A DNA stretch of 64,000 nt from Saccharothrix sp. HUAS TT1 (GCF_040744945.1 NZ_CP160453.1:558001-622000), one strand, 5' to 3'. Positions 36,177 through 47,250 are shown, counted from the first letter of the stretch. Notes: generated by a model not told the origin, from the letters alone. Translations and numbers: made by a program.

Positions 36177-36249
36177 GTCAGGCTCGCCTTATCAGCACCG
36201 TGCCGCAGCTCACAGACCGCCACCCACCTGCGCCGGGCACGATGCGGGG

Positions 36250-36993
36250 GTGCGGGCGGTGGTCGAGTTGGAGCAGCGGTGCGCGGACGCGTGGCCGGCG
36301 CTGGTCGACCGGCCGCTCGGCCAGTGGCGGCTGCGGGCCGCGGGCGGGTTCACCGGGCGCGCGAACAGCGCCCTGACCACGGGAGACCCCGGTCTGCCGG
36401 TTGCCGACGCGCTCGCCGAGGTGATCGACTTCGCCACCGCCACCGCCAACGGCATCGCGCCGACCGCGCACGTGGTGGTCGGGGCGCCCGTCGAGAGCCG
36501 GGTCGGGGCGGCCGGTTGGCGGGTCGACGTGGACCACCCGGGCGGCGTCGAGTCGCTGGTGATGACCGGCCGGCCGGCTGGGTTCGCCACCCCGAAGTCG
36601 GCCGAGGTGAGCATCCTCGGAGCACCGGTTCCCGGATGGTGGGAGCTGACCGCGCGACCGGACCCCACGCCCGCGCAGCGGCACGTGCTGGCGTCCGGCC
36701 CGGTGGTGGGGTTCGGCGTGGTCGAGCGGGACGGGGTGGTGCTGGCCGCCGTGCGCGGCGCCGTGGTCGGCGACCTGCTGCACGTGGCGCGGCTCGCGGT
36801 GCGGCCCGGGGCGCGCCGGCTCGGCCTGGCCCGCGAGCTGATGGGCGGTCTGGCGGCGTGGGGGCTGGAACGCGGCGCGACGACGTGCGCCCTGCAGGTG
36901 GCCGAGCACAACAAGCCCGCGATCTCGCTCTACGAGTCGCTGGGCTGCGTCGAGCACCACCGCTACCGCTACTGGGTGGCGAACCACTCGTAG
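36250..36993 (+). CDS. GNAT family N-acetyltransferase
   Basis: The 247-aa protein has a variable N-terminal half ([20 protein letters not shown]) and a C-terminal GNAT domain: [26 protein letters not shown] (acetyl-CoA pyrophosphate loop variant [10 protein letters not shown]) and [14 protein letters not shown] (motif B). Its substrate is unknown. CACGAT lies 6 nt before the GTG and no SD is visible. It overlaps the convergent gene by 25 bp. Confidence 0.8.
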   Translation: MRAVVELEQRCADAWPALVDRPLGQWRLRAAGGFTGRANSALTTGDPGLPVADALAEVIDFATATANGIAPTAHVVVGAPVESRVGAAGWRVDVDHPGGVESLVMTGRPAGFATPKSAEVSILGAPVPGWWELTARPDPTPAQRHVLASGPVVGFGVVERDGVVLAAVRGAVVGDLLHVARLAVRPGARRLGLARELMGGLAAWGLERGATTCALQVAEHNKPAISLYESLGCVEHHRYRYWVANHS

Positions 36994-37697
36994 GCGACCT
37001 TGCGGACCCGCTTCAACGCCGACCGCTCGCCGAAGTAGTCGCCGACCACGCCCACCACGGGCAGCATGCCGAGCGCCTGGTGGTAGAGCTTGCCCTGCGG
37101 GCGCTTGTCCAGCTCGTCCTCCAGCTTCCAGAGGACCTTGGCGAGCTTCCAGATCGTCGCGCCGATCGCCCGGAACGTGGACCGCTCCCGCAGCTCCTCG
37201 GTCAGCTCGGCGGTCTGCTCGTCCTCCTTGTCCCGGTCGACCGGCAGCCCGTCGACCTCGCGCTGGAACAGCACGTGCGCGAGCAGCCGCACCCGGTCCT
37301 CGGTGGAGGTGAACCCGTGCTCGCCCGCGATCGCCGACAGCAGCAGCCCCTGCCCCGCCGCACCCAGCGCGGACTGGATGGGCAGCCGGTCGGCGAGCGC
37401 GCCGCCGATGCCGGGGATCGCGGCGATCAGCGACACCAGCCTGCCGACCCGGTTGAGCCAGAACTCGTCGCGCTGCCGCACGTCCATCCGGGCCCACGCG
37501 GCCGTGCCGGGCACGGGCACCGAGGCCAGCTGGTCCCACAGCTTGTCCACGAGCTTGCGGTCGGCGTCCCGCTCCACCTCGCGGTCGCGCAGGCCGAGCA
37601 GGTTGGCGTCGCGCAGGGTGTCGAGCAGCGGCCCGGTCGCGCGGACGAACGGCCGCAGCGCCCGCACCACGTCCCGGTCAGTGATCGTCTCGGGCAC
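36969..37697 (-). CDS. Conserved protein of unknown function
   Basis: The 242-aa protein is largely helical. Its central stretch (GRLVSLIAAIPGIGGALADRLPIQ, then SALGAAGQGLLLSAIAGEHG) is hydrophobic and may touch the membrane. A later ELDKRPQGKLYHQALGMLPVVGVVGDYFGERSAL segment resembles EcsC-like proteins only weakly, and I do not assign a family. The GTG is chosen for the GGGAGGAGGG just upstream. It overlaps the upstream membrane gene by 20 bp and so belongs to the mshB operon. Confidence 0.65.
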   Translation of the reverse strand: MPETITDRDVVRALRPFVRATGPLLDTLRDANLLGLRDREVERDADRKLVDKLWDQLASVPVPGTAAWARMDVRQRDEFWLNRVGRLVSLIAAIPGIGGALADRLPIQSALGAAGQGLLLSAIAGEHGFTSTEDRVRLLAHVLFQREVDGLPVDRDKEDEQTAELTEELRERSTFRAIGATIWKLAKVLWKLEDELDKRPQGKLYHQALGMLPVVGVVGDYFGERSALKRVRKVAYEWFATQ

Positions 37698-38070
37698 CAA
37701 CCCTCCTCCCCAGGAAGGCGCCCACCGCGATGGCGCCCGGCAACGCGCCGCCCGCGAACAGCACGAGCGTGCGCCAGTCGTTGAGGAGTACCACGTCGCC
37801 GCCCGGTCCGAACGCCCCGAACAGCAGCAGCGTGCCCGCCCACACCAGCAGCGGCGACACCGCGGCCACCGTGCGGCGCGCGTGCTCCGACGCGGCACGC
37901 ACCAGCAGCGGCGTGGTCAGGGCCGCGACCAGCACCGTGATCGGGAACGGCAGGTCGTCCACCCGGGGCAGCAGCGTGCCGTCGAACCGCAGCGGCAGGA
38001 AGAACAGCTCCAGCACCGCGAGCACGAACGCCGCCGCCGCGATCCCGGCGAGAGCCAGGCGATCGATCAA
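37678..38070 (-). CDS. Small membrane protein downstream of mshB
   Basis: The 130-aa protein has about four membrane helices (ALAGIAAAAFVLAVLELFFL; FPITVLVAALTTPLLV; VSPLLVWAGTLLLFGAF; LVLFAGGALPGAIAVGAFLG). The TTG start overlaps the mshB stop. M. tuberculosis has a similar small membrane protein at this place (Rv1171). The function is unknown; close coupling hints at mycothiol or cell-envelope physiology. Confidence 0.72.
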   Translation of the reverse strand: MIDRLALAGIAAAAFVLAVLELFFLPLRFDGTLLPRVDDLPFPITVLVAALTTPLLVRAASEHARRTVAAVSPLLVWAGTLLLFGAFGPGGDVVLLNDWRTLVLFAGGALPGAIAVGAFLGRRVGARDDH

Positions 38071-38906
38071 TCGAGCCCCCCGAACAGGTCGGCCTCGGCG
38101 CCGGCCGCCGGGCCCTTGGCCAGCACGTAGTGCTCGGCCTGCACGACGGGCTGCGCGATGCCGTTGGACAGCGCGTAGGCGGCCCGGCCGGAGCCGTCCT
38201 GCCACACGCTGATCTGGGTGGAGTGCGCGCGCAGCGCCCGCAGCTTGGCGACCAGGTGCTCGGAGATGTCGATCTCGGTGGTGATGGCGGCGTCGTCGGT
38301 GACCGGCAGCTCGCCCGGCTCGGGCAGCCGCCACGGCAGGTCGGCGATCTCCGCCAGCGCCGCCGCGCCCGCCTCGGTGGCCGCGCGGGACGTCACCGCG
38401 TGGAACACCCGGTCGACGTCGACGGCCGCCGCGGCGGTGATCTGGTGCGCCCTGATGTGGTCGGGGTGGCCGTAGCCGCCGAACGCGTCGTAGGTGACGA
38501 CGACCTGCGGCTTCACCGACGTGATGATGTCCGACAGCGCGGCGACCTGCTCGTCGAGCGAGCCGTTGACGAACGCGCGCGGGTGCTGGTTGGCCTCGAC
38601 GCCCGCCATCCCGGAGTCCCGCCAGCGGCCGATGCCGCCGAGGAACCGGTGGTCGGTCACGCCCAGCGCGGCGCACGCCGACCGCAGTTCCGCGACCCGG
38701 TACCCGCCCAGCTGGTCGGCGGCGTCCGCGGTCAGCTCCCGCAGCGCGGGCGGGATGATCTCGCCCTCCTCGCCGAGGGTGCAGGTGACCACGGTGACGT
38801 GCACGCCCATCGCCGAGTAGTGGGCGATGGTGCCCCCCGTCCACAGGCTTTCGTCGTCGGGGTGTGCGTGTACCAGCAGCAACCGTGGTGGAGCAGTGAG
38901 CGTCAC
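38067..38906 (-). CDS. mshB: GlcNAc-Ins deacetylase of mycothiol synthesis
   Basis: The 279-aa LmbE-like zinc hydrolase starts with RLLLVHAHPDDESLWTGG (zinc-binding His and the catalytic Asp in HPDDE), and has GGYGHPDHIRAH with the third zinc His. It deacetylates GlcNAc-inositol, the second step of mycothiol synthesis. This distinguishes it from Mca by length and by position (Rv1170-like). TACTCT lies 6 nt before the GTG, so transcription is probably leaderless. Confidence 0.92.
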   Translation of the reverse strand: MTLTAPPRLLLVHAHPDDESLWTGGTIAHYSAMGVHVTVVTCTLGEEGEIIPPALRELTADAADQLGGYRVAELRSACAALGVTDHRFLGGIGRWRDSGMAGVEANQHPRAFVNGSLDEQVAALSDIITSVKPQVVVTYDAFGGYGHPDHIRAHQITAAAAVDVDRVFHAVTSRAATEAGAAALAEIADLPWRLPEPGELPVTDDAAITTEIDISEHLVAKLRALRAHSTQISVWQDGSGRAAYALSNGIAQPVVQAEHYVLAKGPAAGAEADLFGGLD

Positions 38907-38912
38907 CGGATC

Positions 38913-38918
38913 AGAGTA
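38913..38918 (-). promoter_or_regulatory. mshB leaderless -10 (TACTCT)
   Basis: TACTCT on the minus strand is separated from the mshB GTG by GATCCG (6 nt). There is no SD. Confidence 0.5.
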
Positions 38919-38942
38919 AATGGCCGCCGCTTCGCTGTGTTC

Positions 38943-39128
38943 GATGGCCGCTGCTTCGCAGGCGGCGGCGAGGTCGCCCGGAAGTCGGCAGGTCGCGACC
39001 GACCCCGCGAGGTCGCGTCGACCGTTCGCGCCCCGTTCCCGGCGATCACGCTCTTCGATCGCCGGGAACGGGGCGCGAACGGTCGACTTTCAGGCGACCG
39101 AGCCTGCCGTCTGCGGAGCAGCGGCCAT

Positions 39129-39129
<1 letters not shown>
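38943..39129. repeat. 187-nt nested fold-back between oppF and mshB
   Basis: Outer 19-nt arms (38943-38961 and 39111-39129) match with one mismatch. A 7-nt pair CGGCAGG/CCTGCCG lies at 38986-38992 and 39103-39109. The inner arms 39017-39047 and 39057-39087 are a perfect 31-bp inverted repeat around a 9-nt loop. The right edge touches the oppF stop codon. A copy of the outer arm's start (ATGGCCGC(C/T)GCTTCGC) also lies at 38920, giving a direct repeat. Confidence 0.9.
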
Positions 39130-40186
<1,057 letters not shown>

Positions 40187-40190
<4 letters not shown>

Positions 40191-41368
40191 GACGTCGGCT
40201 TCTCCTCTTCGTGCAGCCGCGCTTCCACCACGTCGACGTCCTCGCTCACCGGCATGCCCGGGTTCGCCATGGTCAGCGCCGCCGGGTTCTCCACCACGCC
40301 GATCTCGTCGTGGGCGAACAGCCGCTGCGGGTTCTCGATCGTGGCCAGGTGCGCGGAGCGGTGGCACCGCGCGAAGTGGCCTGCCCGGTCGGTCTCCAGC
40401 AGCAGCGGCTCGGTCTCGCGGCACTCGTCGATGGCCAGCGGGCAGCGGGGCGAGAACGAGCAGCCCCGCGGCAGGTTCATCAGCGAGGGCGGCGCGCCCT
40501 TGATCGGGGTGAGCCGCTTGCCCAGCATCTCCGGGTTCGGGATGGAACCCAGCAGGCCGACCGTGTACGGCATCCGCTGCGCCTCGAAGACCTCGTCCAC
40601 GGTGCCCTGCTCGACCACCGTGCCGCCGTACATCACCTGCACGCGGTCGACCATGCCCGCCACCACGCCCAGGTCGTGCGTGATGACCATGATCCCGGCG
40701 CTCGTCTCGTCCCGGATGCGCAGCAGCGTGTCCAGGATCTGCGCCTGCACCGTCACGTCCAGCGCCGTGGTCGGCTCGTCCGCGATGATCACGTCCGGGT
40801 CGTTGATGATCGCCATGGCGATCATCGCGCGCTGCCGCATGCCGCCGGAGAACTCGTGCGGGTACTGCGCCGCACGGCGGTCCGGCTGCGGGATGCCGAC
40901 CAGCTCCAGCGCCTCGACGGCCTTGGCCCAGGCCGCCTTCTTCGACACGTCGTGGTGCGCCTGGTGCGCCTCGGCGAGCTGCCAGCCCACCGTGTACACC
41001 GGGTTCAGCGACGTCATCGGGTCCTGGAAGATCATCGACACGCCGTTGCCGCGCACCGGCTGCATCTGCTTGTAGTTCAGGCCGACCAGCTCGCGGTCCC
41101 TGAACTTGATCGAGCCGCCGATCCGCGCGGTCTTGGGCAGCAGGCCCATGATCGCCATCGACGACACCGACTTGCCCGACCCCGACTCGCCCACGATGCC
41201 CAGCACCTCGCCGGGGCCGAGGGTGAACGACACGTCGCGCACCGCGTGCACGGTGCCGTCGTCGGTCGGGAAGTCCACCGACAGGTTCTCGACCCGCAGC
41301 AGCTTCTCGCCGGTCGTGTTGCCCCACGCCGACGACTCGGGCGCGCCCATCACGTCCACCTCACTCAT
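40187..41368 (-). CDS. oppD: Peptide ABC transporter ATPase OppD
   Basis: The 393-aa ATPase has Walker [24 protein letters not shown], signature [15 protein letters not shown], Walker [14 protein letters not shown]-loop ITHDLG and the C-terminal cysteine motif [16 protein letters not shown]. The ATG overlaps the oppC stop by 4 bp. It has an unusually long C-terminal acidic tail (about 45 residues ending [13 protein letters not shown]). Confidence 0.93.
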
Positions 41369-42321
41369 GCCTTCACCCTCTTCTGCCGCGGGTCGAAGGC
41401 GTCCCGGAGACCGTCGCCGATGAAGTTCACCGCGAGCGAGATCAGCACGATGAACACGAACGGGGTGAGGAACAACCACGGGTGCAGCGTCAGCTCGTTC
41501 TTGTTCAGGCTGATCATCAGGCCCAGCGACGTGTCCGGGCTCTGCACGCCGAGGCCGATGAACGACAGCGCGGCCTCCAGCAGCACCGCCTGCGCGATCG
41601 CCAGCGTGGCGTTCACGATGATCACGTCGATGGTGTTGGGCAGGATGTGCCGGAACACGATCCGGAACGTGGACGCGCCCAGCGCGCGGGCGGCCTCCAC
41701 GAACTCCTTCTCGCGCAGCGACAGCACCATGCCGCGGATCACCCGGGCGATCGACAGCCAGCCGATGAGGCCCAGGTACAGCGCGACGATCAGCCAGTTG
41801 CTGCCGCCGCTGCCGCCCGCCACCGACACCACGAAGCTGTTGCGCACCAGCACGGCCGCGATGATCAGGCTGGGGATGACCAGCAGCAGGTCGATGAAGC
41901 GGCTGATCAGGGTGTCGACCCAGCCCTTCATGTACCCGGCCAGCGCGCCGAGCACCACGCCGATGACGGTGGACAGCACGGCCACCACGATCGCGATCTG
42001 GAGCGAGAACTGCGTGCCGCGGATGATCAGGGCGACCATGTCGCCGCCCAGCCGGTCCGTGCCGAACGGGTGGTCGGCGCTGGGCGGCAGGTACCGCTTG
42101 AAGCCGAGGTCCGTGTAGGGGTACTTCCAGAACAGGCCGCCGAAGAACGCGAACAGGACCAGGATCACGAACAGGATCAGGCCGAACAGCGCGGCCTTGT
42201 GCCGGGCGAACCGGCGCAGGATGACCTGCCACTGCTTGCGCGCCGTGGTCGTGTCGAACGTGCTCGCCTCGCCCGGCGGGGGCGCGGGCGCCTGCGCCAC
42301 GGGGGAACCGATCTCAGTCAA
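41365..42321 (-). CDS. oppC: Peptide ABC transporter permease OppC
   Basis: The 318-aa permease has a long Pro-rich cytoplasmic N-terminus, six membrane helices, and the EAA loop VEAARALGASTFRIVFRHILPN that docks to the ATPase. The TTG start overlaps the oppB stop; a different start inside the disordered N-terminus is possible. It forms the channel with OppB. Confidence 0.92.
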   Translation of the reverse strand: MTEIGSPVAQAPAPPPGEASTFDTTTARKQWQVILRRFARHKAALFGLILFVILVLFAFFGGLFWKYPYTDLGFKRYLPPSADHPFGTDRLGGDMVALIIRGTQFSLQIAIVVAVLSTVIGVVLGALAGYMKGWVDTLISRFIDLLLVIPSLIIAAVLVRNSFVVSVAGGSGGSNWLIVALYLGLIGWLSIARVIRGMVLSLREKEFVEAARALGASTFRIVFRHILPNTIDVIIVNATLAIAQAVLLEAALSFIGLGVQSPDTSLGLMISLNKNELTLHPWLFLTPFVFIVLISLAVNFIGDGLRDAFDPRQKRVKA

Positions 42322-43312
42322 GGCGAATCCTCGGGTCCAGGAACGCGTACAGGATGTCCGCGATCAGGTTGAACGCGATGATGAACACGGCGGTGAGCAT
42401 CATGAAGCCCAGGACCTGGTAGGGCTCCTTCATCTCGATCGCCTCGACGATGAACTTGCCCATGCCCGACCAGCTGAAGACCGTCTCGGTGATGACCGCG
42501 CCGCCGAAGCCGGCGCCGATGTTCAGCGAGGACACCGTGATGATCGGGATGAGGGCGTTGCGGAACGCGTGCCGGAAGATGGACCGCCCCTGCGAAATGC
42601 CCTTCGCCTGCGCCGTGCGCACGTAGTCGGCGTTCAGCGTCTCCAGCATCGAGGCCCGCTGGAAACGGCTGTACAGCGCGAACTGGATGACCACCAGCGA
42701 GATCGTCGGCAGGATGTACGCGCCGCTGTACTGGAACAGCTGCTCGCCGAAGCCGCCGCTGAAGCCGTCACCCGGCGGACCCGCCGTGATGATCCACCGG
42801 TCGGCGCCGAGGGATTCCAGCCAGTCGTTCAGCTTGATGCCGCCGGCCTTGAGCACCAGGGCCACGCAGAACAGCGGCATCGAGAACATCGCGAACGATA
42901 TTCCGGTCGCGGTGTAGTCGAATATCGAATACTGTCTGACCGCGCCGATGACGCCGACCGCGATGCCGAGCAGCAGCGCGATCAACTCGGCGCCGAGGAT
43001 CAGCCGCAGCGTCACGCCGAACGCCTTGACCAGCTCGTCCTTGACGGGCTTGCCGGCGTTGCCGGGAACGACGGACTCGCCCCAGTCGCCGGTCACGAAG
43101 TTGCCGGCCCAGTCGACGTAGCGTTCCGCGAACGGCTTGTCGTAGCCGGTCCGCTCGTAAGCGGCGGTGATCTCCGCCGGAGTTCTCGGCTTCGCGAGCT
43201 TCCACTCACCAAGGGGATCGCCCATGGCGTTCACTAGTCCGAAGCAGAGGATTGAAGCGACGATCAACAGCGGAATTGAGATCAACAACCGCCGGATTAT
43301 GTAACGGAACAT
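42314..43312 (-). CDS. oppB: Peptide ABC transporter permease OppB
   Basis: The 332-aa permease starts MFRYIIRRLLISIPLLIVAS, typical for OppB/DppB, with six membrane helices and the EAA loop VRTAQAKGISQGRSIFRHAFRN. The large periplasmic loop after helix 1 carries PRTPAEITAAYERTGYDKP. Its start lies 149 bp after the oppA stop, with a strong hairpin between. Confidence 0.93.
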   Translation of the reverse strand: MFRYIIRRLLISIPLLIVASILCFGLVNAMGDPLGEWKLAKPRTPAEITAAYERTGYDKPFAERYVDWAGNFVTGDWGESVVPGNAGKPVKDELVKAFGVTLRLILGAELIALLLGIAVGVIGAVRQYSIFDYTATGISFAMFSMPLFCVALVLKAGGIKLNDWLESLGADRWIITAGPPGDGFSGGFGEQLFQYSGAYILPTISLVVIQFALYSRFQRASMLETLNADYVRTAQAKGISQGRSIFRHAFRNALIPIITVSSLNIGAGFGGAVITETVFSWSGMGKFIVEAIEMKEPYQVLGFMMLTAVFIIAFNLIADILYAFLDPRIRLD

Positions 43313-43380
43313 GACGAGTCTCTAGTCTCCCTAGGCACCCCCGCGTGCGAGCGTGGGAGCCTACCGGACGCGGACACCGT

Positions 43381-43415
43381 CCGGGGGGCCGGTGCTTGTG
43401 GCACCGGCCCCCCGG
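43381..43415 (-). terminator. Hairpin between oppA and oppB
   Basis: A perfect 15-bp stem (CCGGGGGGCCGGTGC and its inverse) with a TTGTG loop lies just downstream of the oppA stop. It may be a partial terminator that lowers oppBCDF expression below oppA, or a stabiliser of the oppA mRNA end. Confidence 0.75.
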
Positions 43416-43461
43416 CGGTTGGGTATTGCTCTACCTACCCGGACTCAATCCCGGCGGTTCA

Positions 43462-45288
43462 CTACTTCTGCTTCTGCCAGGCGTAGACGTTCCAGGTGAC
43501 ACCGCCGCCGACACCGATGTAGGAGATCGGGCCGATGTCCGCGCTCGACGCGGCGAAGTCGGTCAGCTGGAACAGCGGGACGCTGTGCAGGTCCTCCCGC
43601 ATGATCTTGTCCGCTTCGTTCATCATGGTGATGCGCTTCTGGTAGTCCAGCTCGGCGTTCGCGGCGGACCACTTCTCCGTCAGCGCGGCGGAGTCGTAGT
43701 TGTTGTAGTTGCCGGAGCCGCCCTTGTCCTTCTGGGCGTAGTTGCCGTAGGCGCCGGCCTTCAGCGGCTGGCCGACCCACGCGAACAGCGCGGCGTCGAA
43801 CTCGCTGGCCGGGAGGCGCTTGTCGTTGAAGTCGGCGGCCTGGTCGGCGACGATCTCGATGCCGGCCTGCTTGCACTTGTCCTGCAGGATGCGGGCCGTG
43901 TCGGCACGACGCTGCACGATCTTGTGGCCGAGCTTGAACGAGGCGCGGAACTCGCCCTTGGTGTAGATGCCGTCGGCGCCCTGCTTCCAGCCGGCGTCGT
44001 CGAGCGTCTTCTTGGCCGCCGCGACGTCACCGTTGCCGACGTCGCCGTAGTGGTCCTCGTAGCCGACCTCGTTGGGCTGGAAGGTCAGGCTGCCGAGCGG
44101 CTTGGCGTTCGGGTCCACGTCCGACACCAGCTTCTCGACCAGGGCTTCGCGGTCGAAGCACTGGGCGATCGCCAGGCGCAGCTCCTTGTTCTCCTTGAAC
44201 AGCGGCAGCGCCATGTTGAAGTCGACGTGCTCGTAGGTCTGGCCACCGGCCGCGTAGACCTTGAACGCGCTGTCGTCGCGCAGCTGCTGCGCGACGGCCG
44301 GGTCGGCCTGCGGGGCGATGACCGCGACTTCCTTGTTCTGCAGCTGCTGGGCCGCGGACTGGGCGTCGGTGTTCGTCTTCAGGATGACCTTGGCCGGGCC
44401 ACCGGGGTTGCCCCACCACTTCGGGTTGCGCTCCAGGACCGTCTGGTCCTTGAGGTCCGAGGAGGTGATCTGGTAGGGGCCGCCGGACAGCGCGACGGAC
44501 GCGTCGAAGCCCAGCCAGCCGGTGGTGTAGAACGTCGCGACGGTCTTGATCGTCTCGTCGTTCTGGCTCGGCAGCACCTTGGTGATGTCCGCGACGCCGG
44601 TCTTCTGCTCCAGGACGTGCGCCGGCAGCAGGCTGTCGCTACCGGGCTGCGAGAACAGGCCGCGGTAGTCCGCGAACGGCTGGTCCTTGAAGAACGTCGT
44701 GGTGATGGTCTTGCCGTCTTCGGAGCACTCGAGCTTCTCGATGTTCTCGTAGCCCGTGGGCGACGAGTCGAAGAGCGAAGCCTCTTCGCCGTCCTCGCTC
44801 TTGGTGGTGGCCTTGCTGGTGGCGGCCAGCCACTTGAGGTGGAAGTCGTCGCAGTCGATGGCCTCGCCGTCGGACCAGACGGCGGCCTTCTGGACCTTCC
44901 ACTCGATCGTCTGCGGGTCGTTCGACGTGACCTTGATGGACTCCATCAGGTCACCGTCGATCTTGATGACGACCTTGCCGTCGACCAGCTCGGTGATGTA
45001 CGGCGAAGGCTGCACGTTCGACAGCGCGATGGTGCTGGAGAAGTTGTTCGTCGCGCCGATGTTGTTGTTGTAGTTGTGGAAGCCCTCCTCCACGGCGACC
45101 GCGATCTCGCCGATGTCCTCCACCTTCGGACGCTTGAACAGCTCGTCCTGACCGCCGATCGCACCGGGGTCGAGGTCCTGCGGCCCGCTCTGGTCGCCGC
45201 CGCTCGAGCCGCCGCCACCACACGCGCTCAGCACCAGCGCGGCTCCGGTCAACAGCGCAAGCGCCGAGACAGCCTTTGATCTCCTCAT
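43462..45288 (-). CDS. oppA: Peptide-binding lipoprotein OppA
   Basis: The 608-aa SBP_bac_5 lipoprotein has a signal peptide ending in LVLSACGGG (lipobox Cys). The first-lobe pattern is VKAAVWSDGEAIDCDDFHL, and the second lobe ends with DIGPISYIGVGGG. It captures peptides outside the membrane for OppBCDF. The ATG at 45288 follows AGGAGGG by about 10 nt; a GTG at 45294 is closer to the SD and may be used. Confidence 0.92.
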   Translation of the reverse strand: MRRSKAVSALALLTGAALVLSACGGGGSSGGDQSGPQDLDPGAIGGQDELFKRPKVEDIGEIAVAVEEGFHNYNNNIGATNNFSSTIALSNVQPSPYITELVDGKVVIKIDGDLMESIKVTSNDPQTIEWKVQKAAVWSDGEAIDCDDFHLKWLAATSKATTKSEDGEEASLFDSSPTGYENIEKLECSEDGKTITTTFFKDQPFADYRGLFSQPGSDSLLPAHVLEQKTGVADITKVLPSQNDETIKTVATFYTTGWLGFDASVALSGGPYQITSSDLKDQTVLERNPKWWGNPGGPAKVILKTNTDAQSAAQQLQNKEVAVIAPQADPAVAQQLRDDSAFKVYAAGGQTYEHVDFNMALPLFKENKELRLAIAQCFDREALVEKLVSDVDPNAKPLGSLTFQPNEVGYEDHYGDVGNGDVAAAKKTLDDAGWKQGADGIYTKGEFRASFKLGHKIVQRRADTARILQDKCKQAGIEIVADQAADFNDKRLPASEFDAALFAWVGQPLKAGAYGNYAQKDKGGSGNYNNYDSAALTEKWSAANAELDYQKRITMMNEADKIMREDLHSVPLFQLTDFAASSADIGPISYIGVGGGVTWNVYAWQKQK

Positions 45289-45500
45289 CGACACGTGCCC
45301 TCCTAGCACTGGGTTGGAGCGACCGTTTGGGCCGACTTCCACCCATAACCGTGATGTGCCAAACGCGCCCCGAACCGACACACCGTTGCAGCACGATAAG
45401 AAGCTGTGCGCGGCACGGTCACTGCCCATCGGCCGATCGTGACCAAAGGGTGACACGTTGGTCGCAGCACGCGACTCCGTCGTTACCGGGCGGGAGCGTT

Positions 45501-45529
45501 CGTTAACCGGACGACGAGAATACTGTCAA
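45501..45529 (-). promoter_or_regulatory. oppA promoter
   Basis: Consensus TTGACA (45524-45529) and TTAACG (45501-45506) are 17 nt apart, reading to oppA with a leader of roughly 200 nt. A repeated CAGTATT flanks the -35. The remainder of the gap 45289-45579 shows no gene. Confidence 0.55.
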
Positions 45530-45579
45530 TACTGCACCACGAGCGCATCTTGAAGCCAGTGTTACGTCCGGGTCAACGG

Positions 45580-47250
45580 TCAACGATCTTCGCGGCGCCA
45601 GGTGCGGGCAGTGCTCAGCGGGCCGGCGAACGGAGCACCGGCGGTCACGTCGACGGCGTCCGGTAGGACCACCATCAGGTCCGCTACCTGGAACAACGGC
45701 ATCGCGACGGCCTGCTGCCAGAGCAGCGGCTCGATCGTCTCCAGGGCGTCGGCGAGCAGCACCTCGCCGCGCAGCGCCTGTTCGACCACCGGCTGGACCG
45801 CCTGGTCGCAGAAACCGGACAGATTCGCCGGAAAGGGTGTACCGCCGTCCTCCGGTGACGGCCGGCAGCCGAATGCGGATGCCAGAACGGCCGCGGAATC
45901 GCCGGTGTCGACCAGCGGCACCACGGCAATGTCCACCGGCTCATTGGCCGCGTCGGTATCCGACAGATCTTGGCCGAACAACTGATTGGGCTGCGTTGTC
46001 AGGACGCGTGCGGCGATTCCGGACAATGACAGTTGACTCTGAACGCGGTTCGCGATGGTCACGTACGGCTCGATGCCGGCCGGTGCGGCGATGGTCAGCT
46101 CCAGGGGCTTGTCCTCCCTCCCCCACTGGCCTCCCGCCGGCCGGGTGTAACCCGCCTCGGTGAGCAGTTGCACCGGGTCACCGGCCTCCGGGGGCATCGT
46201 CGGGGTGTGGCCGCGCTTGCTCGGCGGGATCACCTGGGCGTCCGCGCGCAGCGCCGAACTGGGCCCGCCGCGGGTGCCGGTGGCGATCAGGTCGTCGCGG
46301 TCGAGCGCGTTCATCACGGCGGTGCGGACGCGGATGTCCTGCATCCGGGGCGACGCGGGGCGGAACAGGAGCTGGACGACCTCCGGACGGGGGACCACCA
46401 CCGTGGTGAGGGGGTTCGCCTTGGCCAACTCCTCGACGTCCTTGGTCGCGATGGCGTCCGCGCGCAGGAGGGCGACCTGGTCGTCGCCGGTCTCCAGCGC
46501 CTCGATCGTGTCGTGCTGGCTCGCCCGGCGCAGCACCAGCCGGTCCAGCGCGGGCGGCGCCTCCCAGAACCGGTCGCTGCGCTCCAGCACGATCTCGCCG
46601 CGCGGCTGGTCGAGCGTGCGGACCGCGAACGGCCCGGCGGTCGCCGGGAAGCTGTCCGCCAGCGCCGCCGCCCACCCGCCGGGCGCGTCCTTGAGCAGGT
46701 GGGCGGGCAGCAGGTCGTGGAACAGGCTCCGCCAGCCGGGGTACGGCTCGCTGAACACGACCTCGACCACCTTGCCGCCCTCGCGGCTGGTGATGTCGTC
46801 GATCAGCCGGTAGCCGGCCGGGTCGATCACGCCCGGCTCCTGCCGCATCCGCTGCCACAGGTAGACGAAGTCCTCGGCCGCGATGGGCGCCGAGTCCGAC
46901 CAGCTGGCGTCCCGTCGCAGCGCGTAGGTGACCGTGTACGGCTCGGCGCTGGTGACCTCGGCGCTGACCACCAGGTCCAGGTCGAGCCGCGGGCTGCCGT
47001 CGGCGTCGGTGCGGAAGGTCGACGGGAGCAGCAGCGAGGCCAGCGCCGTGGTGACCGTGCTCTGCCCGGCCAGCGTGTGCGGGTTGTAGCCGCCCTTGAT
47101 GTCGTCCAGGCCGACGACGACCTCGTTCTGCTTCTCCTTCGGGACCACGGTCATGCCCGGCGTCGAGGGCACCAGGGGCGGCGGCGGTGTCGCCGTGCAA
47201 CCCGCCAGCACGAGCGCAGCCAGCACCGCCAGGACCTTTCGCTTCCCCAT
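45580..47250 (-). CDS. lpqW: LpqW-like lipoprotein, family 5 solute-binding fold
   Basis: The 556-aa protein has a lipoprotein signal (VLAALVLAGCTATP) and the SBP_bac_5 fold, with KGGYNPHTLAGQ and DASWSDSAPIAAEDFVYLWQRM. In mycobacteria LpqW affects PIM/lipoarabinomannan synthesis and its gene neighbours typA, as here. It is not expected to bind peptides for uptake. It lies directly upstream of oppA on the same strand, so a paralogous pair of similar folds is adjacent. Confidence 0.82.
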   Translation of the reverse strand: MGKRKVLAVLAALVLAGCTATPPPPLVPSTPGMTVVPKEKQNEVVVGLDDIKGGYNPHTLAGQSTVTTALASLLLPSTFRTDADGSPRLDLDLVVSAEVTSAEPYTVTYALRRDASWSDSAPIAAEDFVYLWQRMRQEPGVIDPAGYRLIDDITSREGGKVVEVVFSEPYPGWRSLFHDLLPAHLLKDAPGGWAAALADSFPATAGPFAVRTLDQPRGEIVLERSDRFWEAPPALDRLVLRRASQHDTIEALETGDDQVALLRADAIATKDVEELAKANPLTTVVVPRPEVVQLLFRPASPRMQDIRVRTAVMNALDRDDLIATGTRGGPSSALRADAQVIPPSKRGHTPTMPPEAGDPVQLLTEAGYTRPAGGQWGREDKPLELTIAAPAGIEPYVTIANRVQSQLSLSGIAARVLTTQPNQLFGQDLSDTDAANEPVDIAVVPLVDTGDSAAVLASAFGCRPSPEDGGTPFPANLSGFCDQAVQPVVEQALRGEVLLADALETIEPLLWQQAVAMPLFQVADLMVVLPDAVDVTAGAPFAGPLSTARTWRREDR

